A stretch of DNA of 5,256 nucleotides from an uncultured Bacteroidales bacterium (GTDB lineage Bacteria; Bacteroidota; Bacteroidia; Bacteroidales; UBA932). This document shows positions 1-4,702 of this stretch, in pieces (the stretch's first letter is position 1; each line of letters opens with the position of its first letter). The DNA is taken from positions 1 through 5,256 of the forward strand of contig CAMHRD010000101.1 of the NCBI GenBank assembly GCA_946187365.1. Direction: 5' to 3'. The notes beneath the pieces were generated by a model that was not told where the DNA came from, ran no database searches, and saw only the letters and a program-made list of their open reading frames with translations. A program made the position numbers and the translations under genes.

Positions 1-96
1 GCTTCTGTTGACTGGAGCATTCTTCCTAATCTCCAAAGGACGGTTACAACCACCTCGGCAGCAAACGACACCTGGACATTTACCCCTAAGCCGTAA
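1..96 (+). CDS. C-terminal end of an unidentified protein (5' partial)
   Basis: Frame 1 is open from the first base of the window to a TAA at 94-96 and gives 31 residues ending in NDTWTFTPKP. The threonine-rich, strand-like composition with aromatic residues would suit the C-terminus of a secreted or outer-membrane beta-rich protein, but no family can be named from so little. Frame 2 is also open, to a stop at 104-106, but its leucine- and proline-rich translation is less protein-like, so frame 1 is preferred. A strong hairpin terminator begins 32 bases after the stop, which fits a gene ending here. Family and function are unknown; confidence concerns only the presence of a gene end in this frame. 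Confidence 0.5.
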   Translation, partial: ASVDWSILPNLQRTVTTTSAANDTWTFTPKP

Positions 97-128
97 TCAA
101 GTATAATACACATATTTGAAAGCAATGT

Positions 129-170
129 GAACCCTAAAAGTCAGACAATACTTTTAGGGTTCTATTTTAT
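129..170. terminator. Bidirectional intrinsic terminator between convergent genes
   Basis: A perfect 12-bp stem pairs 129-140 (GAACCCTAAAAG) with 151-162 (CTTTTAGGGTTC) around a 10-base loop, and is followed on the plus strand by T-rich TATTTTATT. It lies between the plus-strand gene end at 96 and the minus-strand stop of the DNA alkylation repair gene at 167-169. Position and symmetry suggest that it ends transcription from both sides. The T-tract is better on the plus strand, so it should work best for the left-hand gene. Confidence 0.8.
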
Positions 171-871
171 TGCATGTAATGCTGGCGTTGGGCGGGGGTG
201 AGTTTCTCGATGGCGTAACGGAGCATGGTACGGGGCATGGAGGAGGCGTGGAGGTCCAAAAAGGCAAGGAGGGCCTTCTTGTCTTTCTTGCCGGCTTCTC
301 TGAGGAGCCAGCCTACCGCCTTGTGAATCAGATCGTGAGGGTGGTTGAGAAGAATGAGGGCAATATTAAAGGTGTCCTGGGTTTCACCGCCTCTGATGAA
401 GGCCATTGTGGAGACCATTCCTATTCTCTGTTCCCACAGGGTTTTACCCTTCTTTGCAAGGTCATAGAGGAGTTTGCGGTCTTTGTTTTTGAGGTACTCA
501 CCAAGAAGTTTGTAGCAGGAGAGGTCTACAAGATCCCAGTTGTTAATGTACTTTGTATGTGAGAGATAGAAGTCTACGGCCTGCTTTTGAAGGGTGGGAG
601 CCTTTTTGGCATGGGAGAAAATTTCCACCAGGCAAAGCAGCGCCGCCAGCCTAACTTCATGGTACTCAGAGGTTATGCACTCCTCAAGGTTTTCCCATGT
701 GACCTCCTGCCAGCACTCCTTTACAACGGAGCGCGTCACTGGCACTTTGATTCCCAGGAACTTATCTCCATAGCCATACTCCCCTTTCCCTGTCTTAAAG
801 AAGCGCATAAGCCCTTCCACCTGGCTCTCATCTCTCTGAGCCATCATCTTTGTGAGCAAAACATTTTTCAT
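167..871 (-). CDS. alkD: DNA alkylation repair glycosylase, AlkD family
   Basis: This is a 234-residue cytoplasmic protein of the AlkD family, HEAT-like-repeat DNA glycosylases that excise alkylated bases such as N3- and N7-alkylpurines. Near the N-terminus is the family hallmark RFFKTGKGEYGYGD (residues 23-36) followed by FLGIKVP. The residues that form the active cleft in Bacillus cereus AlkD (W109, D113, R148, W187) appear to be matched by W112 and D116 in NNWDLVD, R149 in WEQRIGMV and W188 in GWLLREAGK, so it should be active. The frame stays open to an ATG at 949, but the 26 extra residues are not family-like and cover the promoter, so the ATG at 871 was chosen. ATGs at 847 or 844 are alternatives if the transcript starts near 872. 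It appears monocistronic, divergent from the sigma-factor operon and convergent with the gene ending at 96. Confidence 0.9.
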   Translation of the reverse strand: MKNVLLTKMMAQRDESQVEGLMRFFKTGKGEYGYGDKFLGIKVPVTRSVVKECWQEVTWENLEECITSEYHEVRLAALLCLVEIFSHAKKAPTLQKQAVDFYLSHTKYINNWDLVDLSCYKLLGEYLKNKDRKLLYDLAKKGKTLWEQRIGMVSTMAFIRGGETQDTFNIALILLNHPHDLIHKAVGWLLREAGKKDKKALLAFLDLHASSMPRTMLRYAIEKLTPAQRQHYMQ

Positions 872-875
872 ACAA

Positions 876-907
876 CAAAGATAAACGTCATAGGCAAAAC
901 GTGCAAG
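876..907 (-). promoter_or_regulatory. Bacteroidota-type promoter of the AlkD gene
   Basis: On the minus strand TATCTTTG (876-883) matches the -7 consensus TAnnTTTG exactly. It is preceded after 20 bases by CTTG (904-907), one base from the -33 consensus TTTG and within the usual 19-21-base spacing. Transcription would start near 872, almost on the ATG at 871. The message would then be leaderless or start translation at 847/844. The -33 element lies inside a palindrome (901-935). Confidence 0.7.
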
Positions 908-935
908 GTGTCCCAATTTCAACACCACCTTGCAC
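901..935. repeat. Perfect 10-bp palindrome over the AlkD promoter (hairpin R0)
   Basis: GTGCAAGGTG (901-910) is the exact complement of CACCTTGCAC (926-935), with a 15-base spacer. The plus-strand segment 905-931 also matches 19 of 27 positions of the hairpin at 2389-2415, including the first 12 and last 5 bases, so it may be a divergent member of the same intergenic family. Because the left arm contains the -33 box of the AlkD promoter, it could be an operator. That role is inferred from position only. Confidence 0.55.
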
Positions 936-947
936 ACTTTCACAGAC

Positions 948-988
948 AAAGTGTTCCCAGCGTCCCTAAATCACGGACACCGGGAACG
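948..988. repeat. Tandem 41-base hairpin repeat, copy 1 (R1)
   Basis: Positions 948-988 are identical over 41 bases to 1000-1040, offset by 52 bases. Each copy can fold: GTTCCC pairs with GGGAAC on the outside and GTCC with GGAC inside, 13 positions in all with two mismatches, around the 9-base loop CTAAATCAC. The inner 22 bases (960-981) match 18 of 22 in the hairpin at 2392-2413. It lies upstream of the AlkD promoter in the divergent gap. No T-tract follows on the plus strand, so a simple terminator is unlikely in that direction. Confidence 0.85.
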
Positions 989-999
989 AAAAAGGGGCA

Positions 1000-1040
1000 A
1001 AAGTGTTCCCAGCGTCCCTAAATCACGGACACCGGGAACG
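1000..1040. repeat. Tandem 41-base hairpin repeat, copy 2 (R2)
   Basis: This is an exact second copy of 948-988, separated from it by the 11-base spacer at 989-999. The identity points to a recent duplication or to selection on both copies. The 52-base period is close to five turns of B-form DNA, so a protein bound to both copies would sit on the same face. That is an inference from spacing only. The flanks at 989 and 1041 differ, so the repeat boundary is well defined. Confidence 0.85.
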
Positions 1041-1202
1041 GTCAAAGTAATAATCATATAATGAGAAGACATCACCTGGCATGCCCCCAAAACCCATGCA
1101 ACGCTAAGCGCTCATAGTCAGTCATATACGCAACCGCCTCTCCTCAAAAACCGCACCAGGCAAACCAACAATTCGCTGATTTCCAAACACATCCGTTGCA
1201 CG

Positions 1203-1298
1203 GGAACTTAGCCCGTCTAATGCCCTTCTCCAAAACTTAAGGGTTTTCAAAAAAAAGTGGAACTTTGTGTAGTTTTTAGAGTTGTTCTGCGTCTAATG
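1203..1298 (+). promoter_or_regulatory. Candidate control region of the sigma operon with duplicated GGAACTT / CGTCTAATG
   Basis: GGAACTT occurs at 1203-1209 and 1259-1265, and CGTCTAATG at 1214-1222 and 1290-1298, each once per half of this region. GGAAC-like and CGTC-like words resemble the -35 and -10 elements recognised by ECF sigma factors. Neither pair has the usual spacing of about 16 bases: the gaps are 4 and 24 bases. CGTCTAATG at 1290 lies 23 bases before the sigma-factor ATG, a good place for a start-site element. A weak primary-type -7 match, TAGTTTTT, is at 1270-1277. Autoregulation is plausible but the exact promoter is not resolved. Confidence 0.35.
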
Positions 1299-1321
1299 GG
1301 CAGAAACAAACAAGACAGACA

Positions 1322-1792
1322 ATGACAGAAAGAGAATTTGAAAAGATGATTAGAGAGCATAAGGGGACAATTTACACTGTCTGCTATATGTTCTCGCAGG
1401 ACAAAGATGAGGTGGCAGACCTCTTCCAGGAGATTCTGATAAATCTGTGGAAAGGATCCGGAACTTTCCGCGGGGAGAGCTCTCTGAACTCCTGGATCTG
1501 GAGGGTGTCTTTAAACACCTGCATCTCATCTGACCGCAAAAAGAGAGTCAGACCAAAGACCGAGCCTCTCTCAATGAACATCAACCTGTTTGAGGACAAA
1601 GATCCGGCAACCATTCAGGCCACAATGCTCAAAGAGAGAATCAGCAAGCTTGGACCGTTTGACAGAGCAATCGTACTGCTATGGCTGGAAAACCTTAGCT
1701 ACGAGGAGATTGGACAAATCATCGGAATCAGTTCCAAGAACGTCTCAGTCCGTCTTGTCAGAATTAAAGAACAACTTAAAAACATGAAGTGA
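1322..1792 (+). CDS. ECF-type RNA polymerase sigma factor (sigma-70 family)
   Basis: This 156-residue protein has the two-domain layout of extracytoplasmic-function sigma factors, which direct RNA polymerase to a small regulon on an envelope or stress signal. Region 2 spans roughly residues 8-75: DLFQEILINLWK (33-44) is the core-binding helix, and NSWIWRVSLNTCISSDRKKR (56-75) is the -10 recognition segment. Region 4 spans about 107-154, with the helix-turn-helix SYEEIGQIIGISSKNVSVRL (126-145) for the -35 element. The linker is short and there is no C-terminal extension. Length is slightly below the common 160-190. The ATG at 1322 is at the start of the conserved region and no earlier start is needed. 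The membrane-protein gene begins 2 bases after the stop, so the two are surely one operon. The target promoters are unknown. Confidence 0.92.
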   Translation: MTEREFEKMIREHKGTIYTVCYMFSQDKDEVADLFQEILINLWKGSGTFRGESSLNSWIWRVSLNTCISSDRKKRVRPKTEPLSMNINLFEDKDPATIQATMLKERISKLGPFDRAIVLLWLENLSYEEIGQIIGISSKNVSVRLVRIKEQLKNMK

Positions 1793-1794
1793 TT

Positions 1795-2376
1795 ATGGAA
1801 AACAATGATAACATCCTCAAAGAGATGCAGATGCAGCTCTCTCAGCTCAAAGAGAAACTGGACGGCGAGAAGATTGTCAATGACCGCCTTCTCCGCAACG
1901 CATACCGCAAGACCCTCAACGGCCTGCAGATAAGAGCCTTACGCCAGACCATAATTGGCATTATCGCGATGGTTCTCTGCCTCACCCTTCTCAACGTTGG
2001 CTTCTCTACAATCTTTGTAGTTGCCACAGAGGTTATGCTGGCCTTCTGCCTTGCTGCAACCATTGTGATAAACAGCAGGTTACCAAAGATGGACACAGAC
2101 CTTATAACTGCTGCAGAGGGAGTGAGAAGGTTCAAGAAGGGATACAGAGACTGGCTCTGGATTGGTATACCGCTGGTTATTATCTGGATAGCAGGAATGG
2201 GCTATGAGATTATGCACAACGATTTCTTCCCTGCAGCAGCCAGAACCACAATGCTTTTGGGATTGGGAGTAGGAATTGTGATTGGCGGAGCTATAGGTCT
2301 TATTATGAGAAGATCCATTCTCAACAAGTCAGATGAGACCCTTGCTCAGATTGAAGAACTCAGAGGGGAAGATTAA
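1795..2376 (+). CDS. Four-helix membrane protein paired with the ECF sigma factor; putative anti-sigma factor
   Basis: This 193-residue protein belongs to no family I can name firmly, though similar proteins next to ECF sigma genes are familiar in Bacteroidota. Residues 1-48 are charged, helical and probably cytoplasmic, with coiled-coil character in EMQMQLSQLKEKLDGEKIVN (10-29). Predicted membrane helices lie near 50-68, 72-92, 120-138 and 150-171, followed by a short charged tail ending EELRGED. The usual zinc-containing anti-sigma motif (HxxxCxxC) is absent. A GTG at 1789 would overlap the sigma stop, but the ATG at 1795 gives a cleaner start. Tight coupling to the sigma gene suggests that the N-terminal helix holds the sigma factor at the membrane until a signal releases it. 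That role is inferred from gene order and topology and is not shown by a motif. Confidence 0.8.
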   Translation: MENNDNILKEMQMQLSQLKEKLDGEKIVNDRLLRNAYRKTLNGLQIRALRQTIIGIIAMVLCLTLLNVGFSTIFVVATEVMLAFCLAATIVINSRLPKMDTDLITAAEGVRRFKKGYRDWLWIGIPLVIIWIAGMGYEIMHNDFFPAAARTTMLLGLGVGIVIGGAIGLIMRRSILNKSDETLAQIEELRGED

Positions 2377-2383
2377 GAGCAAG

Positions 2384-2420
2384 TGCTTAAGGTGTCCCAA
2401 AAATACGGACACCTTGAGCA
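2384..2420. repeat. Intergenic hairpin R3 downstream of the sigma operon
   Basis: A 14-bp stem (one G-T pair) joins 2384-2397 to 2407-2420 around the loop CAAAAATAC, with GGTGTCC facing GGACACC at its top. It starts 8 bases after the membrane-protein stop. No T-tract follows on either strand, so it is not a standard intrinsic terminator alone, though it may protect the 3' end or slow polymerase before the next hairpin. Its core (2392-2413) matches 18 of 22 bases of R1 and R2, including the 9-base loop length. Confidence 0.75.
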
Positions 2421-2440
2421 GTAGCAAGAATAATCAGCAA

Positions 2441-2490
2441 AATAACATGTCCGTACGTCAGACCAAGACATACGGACATATTATTTTAAT
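2441..2490. terminator. Bidirectional terminator between the two convergent operons (hairpin R4)
   Basis: The arms ATGTCCGTA (2447-2455) and TACGGACAT (2471-2479) pair perfectly. After one C-A mismatch on each side the stem continues outward as AATAA/TTATT (2441-2445 with 2481-2485) and inward as GTC/GAC, leaving a 7-base loop. TTATTTTAAT follows on the plus strand, and AT-rich sequence borders the other side. It lies between the plus-strand stop at 2376 and the minus-strand stop at 2509, so it can end both operons. The TACGGACA arm resembles that of R3. Confidence 0.75.
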
Positions 2491-2508
2491 ACTTAATCAC
2501 TTACATCT

Positions 2509-2811
2509 TTACAGAGCCAGATACTGCTTAAGCGTATCTACGTACTCCGCAAAGGCCTCTCTGCCCTTTTCAGTTATACGGCAAATTGTACAAGGTTTCT
2601 TTCCCTTAAAGGTCTTTTCAACCTCAATGTAGCCGGCAGAGGAAAGCTTGTCTATCTGGACGCTGAGGTTACCGGAGGTGGAGCCAGTCTGTGCTTTAAT
2701 GTACACAAAGTCTGCATCTTCCACTCCAACCAGTATAGACATCACCGCCAATCGCAATTCCGAATGGAGCAGCGGATCCAACGGTTTGAATTGTTTAACA
2801 TTCTCTGCCAT
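2509..2811 (-). CDS. Small winged-helix transcription regulator (HTH_34 / MarR-like fold)
   Basis: This 100-residue cytoplasmic protein is almost entirely a single winged-helix DNA-binding domain. It starts with the typical LDPLLHSELRLAVMSIL (residues 11-27). The recognition helix falls in the TGSTSGNLSVQIDKLSSAGY stretch (about 42-61), the wing follows as IEVEKTFKGKKPCTICRITEKG, and a C-terminal helix (about 84-100) is probably used for dimerisation. No ligand-binding domain is present, so any signal must come from a partner or from DNA occupancy. Its ATG lies 3 bases after the stop of the membrane-protein gene, showing co-transcription. The small regulator and membrane-protein pair is a recurrent Bacteroidota arrangement, and the regulator probably controls its own operon. 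No operator was identified with confidence. Confidence 0.9.
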   Translation of the reverse strand: MAENVKQFKPLDPLLHSELRLAVMSILVGVEDADFVYIKAQTGSTSGNLSVQIDKLSSAGYIEVEKTFKGKKPCTICRITEKGREAFAEYVDTLKQYLAL

Positions 2812-2814
2812 AAC

Positions 2815-3450
2815 TTACTTGTTTAAGCTTTTACCTTTATTCTGAAGAATGAGACCAGGGATAACGAGGGCAACAACACCAAGGATTGTAAATACAAGAA
2901 TCTGCTCAGGGCCGTTTACCAGAAGTGCTACCAACACTGAAAGCAATGTTGCTACTACACAGCAGGCAACAATAGATTTCATCTTCATCACAACACCGGA
3001 TACAACACCCGCAATACCCATCATCATCACGATAATCAAAGTGATATTAACGTTAATTATGCCACCGCCACAGCACTTGCTCTTAATATAAGCGGCAACC
3101 CAAATCAGAGCGTAAAAAGCGGTGGTCATTATACCATACCACATCCATGTTTTACCAACAACTCTGCTAATCTCATTTACAGGGACTTTCTCCCTGTTAC
3201 GTGAATTAATGGCAGTTCCTATACCACCTATTGCACCCATTGCAAACCAAAGAAGATTCCATACAGGACTTCCGGTCTTGCTCCATAAGAAGTAAACTAC
3301 TATAGAAGTAACAGCAACCAGCACACCCCACATAAGGATGGTTTTGCCGGAGTTCTTTGCAATAGCCATTCTGCTACGCTCCATTGTTTCTGTAATAATA
3401 CGCAGTGAGTTCTCTGTTGAGAGGTTCTCTTTTTTCTCGATAGTTTCCAT
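2815..3450 (-). CDS. Six-helix membrane protein co-transcribed with an HTH_34 regulator
   Basis: This 211-residue integral inner-membrane protein has unknown function. A cytoplasmic N-terminus of about 35 residues carries the segment ENSLRIITETMERSRMAIAK (13-32), which I associate with an uncharacterised Bacteroidota membrane family. Six hydrophobic segments follow near 36-56, 62-81, 102-121, 132-154, 159-177 and 182-202. A KSKCCGGG loop (123-130) precedes helix four, and C163-C164 form a second cysteine pair inside the membrane. The start is secure: an in-frame TAG lies two codons before the ATG at 3450. It is the first gene of a two-gene operon with the regulator at 2509-2811. It may sense a membrane state for that regulator or be its main target; neither is shown by a motif. 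Confidence 0.82.
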   Translation of the reverse strand: METIEKKENLSTENSLRIITETMERSRMAIAKNSGKTILMWGVLVAVTSIVVYFLWSKTGSPVWNLLWFAMGAIGGIGTAINSRNREKVPVNEISRVVGKTWMWYGIMTTAFYALIWVAAYIKSKCCGGGIINVNITLIIVMMMGIAGVVSGVVMKMKSIVACCVVATLLSVLVALLVNGPEQILVFTILGVVALVIPGLILQNKGKSLNK

Positions 3451-3622
3451 TGTCTAATACTTTAATCTTGTTAACCTTTTAGTTTAACTTTTGAGCCTTG
3501 TTCCAACCGTTGCTTTTGAAGTTGTCTTTTGGCTCTCTTTTTCTCTGCTTATTGCAGAATTTTTTTAATGGCCATTTTGAATCTGCGGAATTGCGATTGC
3601 GCACTCGTTCTCCCTCAAATCC
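3451..3622 (-). promoter_or_regulatory. Long 5' leader of the membrane-protein and regulator operon
   Basis: If the promoter at 3627-3658 is used, transcription starts near 3623, leaving about 170 untranslated bases, long for Bacteroidota. On the minus strand the last part contains four similar words: CAAAAGACAAC (3521-3531), CAAAAGCAAC (3509-3518), CAAAAGTTAAAC (3482-3493) and TAAAAGGTTAAC (3470-3481), set as two pairs with 12-base steps. An 8-codon frame, MAIKKILQ, lies at 3549-3575. I see no known riboswitch fold and no strong hairpin. Confidence 0.5.
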
Positions 3623-3626
3623 GATG

Positions 3627-3658
3627 CAAAGATAAATCAGTTTATTTTATAAACCAAA
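3627..3658 (-). promoter_or_regulatory. Bacteroidota-type promoter of the membrane-protein and regulator operon
   Basis: On the minus strand TTTG (3655-3658), then exactly 20 bases, then TATCTTTG (3627-3634) match the Bacteroides consensus TTTG-N19/21-TAnnTTTG at every fixed base. The surrounding DNA is AT-rich. It lies between the TlpA-like gene stop and the next gene, so the downstream pair has its own transcription start and need not depend on the upstream operon. Confidence 0.82.
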
Positions 3659-3703
3659 TTATTTTGTAAATATTTTTAACTTTTTTTCAAAATCGGCCTC
3701 CCA

Positions 3704-3721
3704 GCCCCTTCTGAGCGGGGT
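3704..3721 (-). terminator. Weak candidate terminator after the TlpA-like lipoprotein gene
   Basis: CCCC (3705-3708) and GGGG (3717-3720) can pair around an 8-base loop, with G3704-T3721 as a wobble pair. The stem touches the stop codon of the lipoprotein gene. On the minus strand a T-run (GATTTTG) comes only about 10 bases past the stem. The better T-run (3724-3729) is on the plus-strand side, where no gene arrives. It may be a poor terminator that allows read-through into the downstream operon. Confidence 0.3.
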
Positions 3722-4224
3722 TAATTTTTTACCTTTAGAATGGCGGAAGAGAGAGTTTGGTAGTCAGGAGTGGGATTGTCTGTAAAAAACGAGGAGACAA
3801 TACCGTCTGATGTTACTATGTAAATACGGGGTATACGGCTGGTAGCAAAGAGGTTATAGACTTTTCTATCTTTCTGCGCGGAGAATGGCAGTGTTAAACC
3901 GTTGGTGGTCCAATAATTACGTATAGTCCCCTTCTCTTCTGCTCTGGAAATAGATATGAAGTTTACATCTGAAAAGGATTCATACGCCTGCTGAATAATA
4001 GGAAGAGTTCTCTGGCAGTCTGTGCAGGTTGTTGTAAAGAAGGTCAGAACCAGAGGTTTACCGCCAAGGTTTGCGGAGTTGAAAGAAGAGCCGTCCTCCA
4101 TAACTACCGTAAAGGCAGGGAGTTTATCCCCCACCCTTACTATATCCTCAACTAATTTATCCTCTTTTGTGCAACCTGTAAAGAACGCACCACAAAGTGT
4201 TAAAAGGAACAATACTCTTCTCAT
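3721..4224 (-). CDS. TlpA/ResA-like thioredoxin-fold lipoprotein
   Basis: This 167-residue protein is an envelope lipoprotein with a thioredoxin-like domain. The signal peptide MRRVLFLLTLCGAFFTGC ends in the lipobox FTGC, so C18 should be lipidated. The next residues TKEDK fit the X-K-(D/E)2 lipoprotein surface-export pattern described in Bacteroidota. The domain begins VGDKLPAFTV (31-40). The redox motif CTDC is at C67 and C70, and the cis-proline is P132 in SRIPRIYIV. It should reduce or exchange disulfides of envelope proteins; the substrate is unknown. The frame stays open upstream to 4269, but the ATG at 4224 was chosen because it begins an ideal signal peptide and lies 1 base after the preceding TAG (TAGAATG), a coupling arrangement. 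It is the last gene of the symporter and EF-hand run. Confidence 0.88.
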   Translation of the reverse strand: MRRVLFLLTLCGAFFTGCTKEDKLVEDIVRVGDKLPAFTVVMEDGSSFNSANLGGKPLVLTFFTTTCTDCQRTLPIIQQAYESFSDVNFISISRAEEKGTIRNYWTTNGLTLPFSAQKDRKVYNLFATSRIPRIYIVTSDGIVSSFFTDNPTPDYQTLSSAILKVKN

Positions 4225-4225
4225 T

Positions 4226-4696
4226 CTATTCCAGCCAGATGGAGTTTGGATCATCCGGGTTGGATACACGGTTTACAATGAAGTCTCCGGTACCTTTTGG
4301 ATAGATGATTTTTGGATAGCAGCCCACGGAAAGGGTTATCTTCTTAAGAAAGATGCCAACCCTTAAGTCCAAGATTTCCAGCTTCCAGTTCTTTCTTAAA
4401 TCCACCTCCTCATTTGGTGTGTTTCCAATCTCAAGGCGTTTGAGGTTAGGGAAGAACTTGAGGAAATCATAATTTGCAATGATGTTCTTTCTGCCGCCTC
4501 TTCCCAGTACAAGTTCCTCTGCAGCAGCGGCTTCTGCAACCGTTACGTTGCCGTCCTGGTTTGCGTCTACCCCTTTAAAGCATTGAGAAAAGATATTGTC
4601 CTGGGTAATCTTTATGATTACTGAGTCTGCGTTCTGCGCCATAGCTACAACGCTGAATGCAACTAACAATGAAAGTGTTACAAAAATCTTTTTCAT
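4226..4696 (-). CDS. Secreted EF-hand protein with leucine-rich-like strands
   Basis: This is a 156-residue exported protein. The first 20 residues form a typical signal peptide with cleavage expected after AMA, leaving mature QNADSV. Residues 44-55 (DANQDGNVTVAE) are a canonical 12-residue EF-hand loop with D1, N3, D5, G6, V8 and E12 all present, so calcium binding is likely; only one such loop is visible. Residues 81-123 (FFPNLKRLEIG then KLEILDL) look like two irregular leucine-rich units of about 21 residues, of the kind found next to EF-hand or dockerin-like motifs in Bacteroidota secreted proteins. There is no lipobox, so it is probably periplasmic or secreted. Two cysteines (C39, C126) could be substrates of the TlpA-like protein encoded next, but this is only a suggestion. 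The gene starts 6 bases after the symporter stop. Confidence 0.75.
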   Translation of the reverse strand: MKKIFVTLSLLVAFSVVAMAQNADSVIIKITQDNIFSQCFKGVDANQDGNVTVAEAAAAEELVLGRGGRKNIIANYDFLKFFPNLKRLEIGNTPNEEVDLRKNWKLEILDLRVGIFLKKITLSVGCYPKIIYPKGTGDFIVNRVSNPDDPNSIWLE

Positions 4697-4702
4697 ATCT
4701 AA

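Larger units (their letters stand above)
872..1321. other. 450-base divergent intergenic region
   Basis: This gap separates the AlkD gene from the sigma-factor operon. From left to right it holds the AlkD promoter, hairpin R0, repeats R1 and R2, about 160 bases (1041-1200) where I see no convincing gene, RNA or strong hairpin, then two copies of a GGAACTT and CGTCTAATG motif pair. A minor inverted repeat AAAAC/GTTTT (1232-1247) precedes a run of eight A residues (1249-1256). No open frame in the gap resembles a protein. Confidence 0.6.

Noticed and set aside
170..562. Plus-strand open frame of 130 codons
   Set aside because: It lies wholly antisense to the well-supported AlkD gene. Its glycine- and valine-rich translation matches nothing recognisable.
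872..949. Upstream extension of the AlkD frame to an ATG at 949
   Set aside because: The 26 extra residues are not part of the family and would require translating the -7 and -33 boxes and the palindrome.
587..1021. Plus-strand open frame of 144 codons running into the tandem repeats
   Set aside because: It is antisense to the N-terminal half of AlkD and then reads through its promoter and non-coding repeats; the translation is not protein-like.
948..1040. CRISPR array
   Set aside because: There are only two repeats with one 11-base spacer, and no cas genes nearby; spacers in CRISPR arrays are much longer.
1079..1099. GCATG/CATGC inverted repeat in the divergent gap
   Set aside because: A five-bp stem with an 11-base loop is too weak to separate from chance.
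1384..1614. Minus-strand frame of 76 codons inside the sigma factor gene
   Set aside because: It is a shadow of the strongly supported sigma factor on the other strand.
3549..3575. Leader peptide MAIKKILQ in the long 5' leader
   Set aside because: Eight codons in AT-rich DNA arise easily by chance. It is not rich in one amino acid and no competing hairpins of an attenuator were found.
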